A stretch of 64,000 nucleotides of DNA from Talpa occidentalis (lineage: Eukaryota > Chordata > Mammalia > Eulipotyphla > Talpidae), in the NCBI RefSeq assembly GCF_014898055.3, contig NW_023604295.1, forward strand, positions 744,001 through 808,000, written 5' to 3'. Each line of letters starts with the position of its first letter. Within the stretch, counting starts at the first letter, position 1. Of this stretch, positions 24,201 through 30,200 are shown piece after piece. The notes beneath the pieces are model-generated. The model made no database searches. It was not told the origin of the DNA and saw only the letters and a program-made list of their open reading frames with translations. The translations under genes and the position numbers were made by a program.

Positions 24201-27200
24201 TGGGCTGTGACCCAGAGGACCACAGGGCACAGCCGGCCGCTGCCCACCGGCCTCAGAGTCATCAAGGCCAGTCGGGGGCAGCCGCGGCGTGTCTGCCTGT
24301 CAGGGCAGCTCCCCAGGAAGCGACATTAAGACAAGCCTGGACGGCCCTGACAGCTGATCAAACAGCACCCGGGGGCCATGGGCCCTGCCCACGCACTCCG
24401 CCCCCGCATGGGGCTGCCCCAGGCCCCGCTGGACCTGGGTGTGGCTGCCGCTGGGGCTGGCACGTCTTCAGGGCTGTGCTGAGGCCAGAGAGCCCGGGAC
24501 CCTGGCAGTCGCGTGTGTGTGCGCTGTGTGTGTGTGTTCTGTGTGCGCTGTGTGCATGTGCTGTGTGCATGTGCTGTGTGTGTGTGCTGTGTGTGTGCAC
24601 TGTGTGTGCGCTGTGTGCATGCACTGTGTGCATGTGCTGTGTGTGCACTGTGTGTGTGCACTGTGTGTGCGCGCGGTGTGTGCACTGTGTGCGTGTGCTG
24701 TGTGCATGTGCTGTGTGTGCACTGTGTGTGTGTGCTGTGTGTGCGCTGTGTGCGTGCGCTGTGTGTGTGCTGTGTGCACTGTGTGTGCACTGTGTGTGCA
24801 CTGTGTGTGTGTGCTGTGCTGGCAGCTTGCACCCCAGGCAGAGGACGCCCTGGGGGCCGGGAGGGTGCGGTCCAGGCGTGGGGGCTGCCGTGCCTCTGGG
24901 GGGTCCCCTCCTCTCTGAGAGCTCCAGGGCTCTCCTGGGCAGAGTCCAGGCCAGGGGCGTGGCCGCGGGGCCCTGGGGTAGGAGCCCAGGTCGGGGACCC
25001 GTGCCCGGCTGGGCCATCTCCTGGGGTCAGGCTGCGGGAGGTGGGCGGGGCTGGCGGCAAGTCTGGAGGAGGTGACCACCAAGGGCAGCAGAGGTTCGGG
25101 CGAGGGGCTGGAGGCCTGTGGGGGCGGGGCTGGGAGGCGCCTGGCGGGGCGGAGGGGTGCAGCGGGCGCTCTGAGCAGGCAGCGGGGCAGCAGCAGGTCT
25201 GGGGGTTCTGCTGGGGGCGGGAGGGTCGCCTGGAAGCTCTGGCTGCCCCACCGCCTGGCCGGGCTCTCGCCGCCTTCACGGGCCAGCGGGAGCGGCGGTG
25301 CAGGCCCTGGGGCTGCGCGCTCCTCCTGCAGGACGCCCCTGCCCGCTCCTAGACCACAGAGGCACCCCGCGTTTTGTCCCATCAAAGCCTGAGCCCCATG
25401 AGCCCCGATGACGGTGCCGCCCAGGGAGCTGTCAGGTCCCGCCGGAAACGCCGCCGCCCGGATGGGGGTCCTGGCCCGGGCGGCTGGGGGTCTGGGCTCC
25501 GGGGGAATTCCGCCCTGGGGGGGCTGCTCCCGCGAGTGCTCTGTGGAGCCCTTTGATGTGGGCTTTTCCGCCCCGGTCCAGGTCCCACGCACCGGCCCCA
25601 CCCCTGCCGGCCGCCGGGCTGTCCCGGTCCCCCCTCGCCGTCCTGGCCCGGGGCCCCGCCTGTGCCCCCAGAGCCCGCAGCTGCCACAGCCTCTTGGCAC
25701 ACCCCACTCTTGGCTTCCAGGGAGCCCAGGAGGTCGCACTGGGCCCGATGGGGCGTCAGGTGCTCGCGGCTAGCGGGGAGCCCGGAGTGGGGGTGGGAGG
25801 AGGGGTGTGTGCACCCGTGTCCATGCACACGCATGAGCTGGCTGTGCTGGCGTGTGCTGGCGTGTGCACATGTGAGCTGGCTGTGCTGGCGTGTGCTGGC
25901 GTGTGCACATGTGAGCTGGCTGTGCTGGCGTGTGCTGGCGTGTGCACATGTGAGCTGGCTGTGCTGGCTGTGCTGGCATGTGCTGGCGTGTGCGTGGCTT
26001 CTGGTGCGTCTCTGGAGGTGGCGGGCTGGGGCGTTGGACGCCCCTCCGTGCGGGCCTGTGGCGAGTCCCAGGGGGCGTGCAAAGCCCTGGGGTCCCAAGT
26101 GCTCCCAGAAGCCACCGCAGAGGGACAGGGAGTGACGCCTGTGCAGGCGTCCTCAGCTCGGGGTCCTCAGGCGGCCTGGCCTGGCCTGGCCCTCAGGCCC
26201 CCCGCGCTCCCCGTTCTTTTGCTTAAACTCCCTCCCTTAGGCCTCCAGAACGGGCGGCCAGTGGCGCCCTCTGCTGGTCACAGGGACAACGTGCACGCCC
26301 GACAACTGCACTTGGGGCCGCCGGCCCAGGGCCTTCCCTGCGGGCAGCGCCTCTGAGACTGGCCAGGCCAGAAACGCGGGCGCCCGCCTTGGAACATGAT
26401 GTCCAGGGAGGCCCCACCGGATCCCTGAGCGACCGGGTGGCCTCAGCACCGGCCCCCGGCGTGCCTGCAGCAGGAGACCCGCTGGCGGGCGGTCCGAGCC
26501 CCGCAGCAGGACCAGCCTCAGCCGGCTAGGACGCCTGGGGCAGCAGGGGCACCCTGGACTCTCGCAGCCGGCCCCGGCATCCTGCCCCTGCCCCCCGGCT
26601 CCATCCCTGGTTCCCCTGGATACTGGGGACCCAGCCTCAAGGGGCTGCCGCCCTGCTGGGGACGCGGATGTCTCCACCCCACTGGACACGGCAGGAGCCT
26701 CCGTCCCTGCTCCCGGCCACGGGGCGCCCTGCCCCGTGTGGCGGCGTCTCCCTGTCCCCCCACACTGCAGAGATCAGGGGGCAGAGACCTCAGGCACTGA
26801 CCTGAGCGCCGAGGTCACATTCTCCCCCTTAGGAAGGCGCCCAGCTCTGACCCAGGCAGCGGGAAGCGTGAGGCTCCCAGGGACCTGCCCTGCCCAGCGC
26901 CCCACGTCCCCCTCACCGGAGGGGCCCTGGGGAGTGAGGAGAGGGACACGCGGGTCCAGCAGCTGCCGCCCACGCCCAAGTGTCCATGAGGAGCTGGACA
27001 CACGCAGCAGGCAGGGCCTGGAGCTCTCTGTGCCCCCCCCAACAGCGCGGCCTCAGCCCGGCTGGGCCCAGCCTCCCACCAGCACCGTCGGGGTGCAGTG
27101 CCTGCTCCCCGCTCCCACCTCCCGGGGCCTCTGCCCACGGCCGCTCTCGGTGACCGCTGACCGGGTCTCCTGTGAGGCGCTGTGTGCCCAGTGTCTGCCC

Positions 27201-30200
27201 CCGCGCCCCGCTCTCCTGAGGCCCCGCCGAGCCCCTGCGGGCGACGGTCCCTTCCACGACGCCTCCCGTCGGCCGCGACTCCGTCCCCGCGCCCTCGCCC
27301 CTGCGCCGCCCACCCTGGTGCCGCCTGTGCCGCGCCCACGGGCCCGCAGCTTGGGCGTCTCTGCAAGTGGGCGTCACCTGCGCTTTTTGAAAGTCGCCTC
27401 CGCGGTGACAGAGCCCAGCTCCCGGCTGCGCGCCGTGGGACACCGAGCTGTCCTGGGGACACCGAGCTCCCTACTGAGCACCCGGGCCCCAGCGGCCTCC
27501 CCGCCCGCCCCGCCCCGTTCCGGCACCGGCCTCCCCGCGGCTCTGGCATGAGCGTCGCGCGCGGCTCTGCTCGGGTCCTGCTTTGAGTCTGATCCGCGTG
27601 GATCCGACCGGTGTTTAGTCCAGCTCGGAGAGGCGCCATCACTCACGCAGCTGCGCTTTCCGCCTATCTCTGTCCCCCCCCCACCCCCCGTGACCCCACC
27701 TGCTGGCGTGTGAGGCCCCGCGCTGCGCTCCAGGGCGCCCCCGCCCCGGCCTCCTCCCCGAGGTGTCCGGTCCATCACATCTGCGGACCTGCCTCCCGGC
27801 TCACCAGCGGCTCCGGGTTGTCTGAGACGCCCCCCGCGGGTTATGGACACGGGCGCCCACCCTCAGGGTCGGGCCTTGCGTCGGCTTGTTTCCCAGGGCG
27901 CCCGCCCCCGCCCCGCGCGGGTCCCCACAGGCGCTCACCGTGGTCACTGCACAGTCCTCGTCTGCTCACACCAGTGTCCACGCGGCGTCCGTCGGCATCC
28001 GCAGGGCTCACCTGCCTGCCTGTCCAGCTGTGTAACCTCGGGGACGTCCCCAGCCGCCGTTGTCGAGGGTCCCGGGAATCTCGCCTGCCTACGTGTGCCT
28101 CAGGGTCAGACAAGACCTCGAGAGAGGTTGACGTGGGGATGCTGGGGGCCCCCTCTCTGCTAGGAATTCCCCCATGCATTTCTGGATACTCTGGAGACCC
28201 CAGCTCTGACCCGGGACTCCCCGTCTGACAGCTGCTGCCTCCCCTCCCAGGCCGCACCGCACAGGCTGCCTTCAGGCCGCACCCTTGCCGCTGCCGCAGG
28301 AGACACCGTCCAGAGCCCCGCGCGTGCGTTTAGCCTGTTCACCCAGAGCGCGAGCTCGTCACCAGCAGGAGGGGCGTCTGCACTGTCTCCCCCCGTTACA
28401 GCCGGAACCCCGGGTCGCTGCCAGCCCATGGAACGGGCAGTGCCAGTCCTTCCTGCTGACCCCGCGTTGAGACCCCAGCCTCTGCCAGGGGAGCCCCAGC
28501 CTCTCCCTGCTCCCCGCGTGGCCTCCGATGGGCACTCCTGCCCTGCTTGGTCCCCCGAGGAGGACATCTTCACGTCCGCCCCACCCCGCTCTGCAGGGCT
28601 TGGACCCCAGGCCTGGGTCTGATGTCTCTGGCCCTTTCCCACACGCCCCACCACTATCCCTGAGGCGCCGGCCAGCGACTTCTCCTGCTGGGCCCCACAG
28701 CGCCCAGCAGTGCCCACAGTGCTCCAGCTCTGTAGTTCAAGCTGCAGACGCTGCATATGGTAAAGGCCCAACCTGGAAGTCCCAGCACAACCACCCTGAG
28801 GGCGACGAGTGATTGACGCCAAGGAACCCCGAGGTGGGGCTGCCAGCAGGGCCCAGGCAGGACCCTATGCCGGGGAAGGGGAGTTGTGAGACACATGAGA
28901 AGTACCGAGATGTGGCTCTGGAGTTCTGAGCTAGGGCTAGAGGAGCCGGGAGGGCTCCCTGGAGGAGGTGCCGTCCTGTTGGGCTGACAACGCGCACTGA
29001 CAAACAGGCGTCGTGGAGCAGGTTGCAGGATGCTGCTGAGGAGCAAGACCCTGGCCTTTTAATTGACTGAATAATCACAGCCTCAGTGTGAGGGGAGCAG
29101 GACAACGCGGAAAGGGTGGGTGAAGCTAGAAAACGTGCAGGGTCGGGGTTGTGAGTCTGCCCCCAGGCGCTCCTCAGCTGCTTGACGACTTGGTCTTGAG
29201 ATTGAGACAAGCCCTAGATCCCGGCCGTGGTTCCAATTTATCAAGGTGGCCACTGAGCAGCATCCGGGGCCCCTTGTCACACATCGGTCCTCGGCCCCTC
29301 AGGTGTGCCCGGTCACTCCTTGTGATGCCCGCCCTTGCTGGGGTGGCCCAGCTTCTGCTCCTGGTTGATCTGAAGGGCACTTCGCAGGGTTGGGCTCCCA
29401 TGACTGACCAGACTGTTCTGACCTTGCACAGGAAGGGACACCCAGGGGACACACGTGGTGGCCAAGCTGGCCACTAGGAGGCGCGACACACATGCCAGAG
29501 CTGGACTTTGTGGGGTGGGCAGCACGGCCCGGCAACGGGGACGTGCAGAAGGCTTGGAAGCACCCTGCGGCTGGTCCCCTGGGAAGTGTGAGCGCCCTTC
29601 AAAGGGGAGCCTGGGAAAGTGAACAAAGCCAGGGGTTGTGCGGGGGCGGGGCTGCTCAGCCAGGGGCTGATCAGTGGCCGCCTGGGGCCCGAGGGCCTCT
29701 GTCCACCTGCTATGCGCCCTCGTTCCGTCCTAGACCTTTGGTGCTGCAGACTGGGAGGTCTTCCACATCGGAGAGAGGGTCTTCCTGGCCGTCGCCAACA
29801 GCCACAGTTACGACGTGGAGAGGCAGGTGCGGAACGACTCCTACGTCATCAACTCCGTCATTTACGAGCTGAACGTCAGCGCACAGAGCTTCGTCAAGTT
29901 CCAGGAGATCCCCACCTGCAGGTGCCGGCTGAGGGCGTGCGGCTGGGCAGCCCGGCAGCCTTCCTGGAGGCGGCGGCGCCGTGGGCCGGGGCGAGCAGGG
30001 GACCCTGGTGTGGGGGTCGTGTGGCCGGCATCTCCCCGGCCGTCGCCAACTTCCCCGGGCCCTGCGCACCCGCGCTGGCGTCTGATTTCGCTCCTGCGAA
30101 GACGTTGGTTATAACCCCGTGGGCTTTATTGGGCTCAGAGACACGTGGCCGTCGCCAGTCACAGGGGATCTTTTGCATCACCCGGGCACGGCCCCGCCCG

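Noticed and set aside
24468..25739. Minus-strand open frame with HTQCTHS repeats
   Set aside because: It is a translation of the GT-rich minisatellite in TSPEAR intron 9; no start context or homology.
25832..25996. CRISPR-like regular repeats
   Set aside because: Direct head-to-tail units with no unique spacers, in mammalian DNA.
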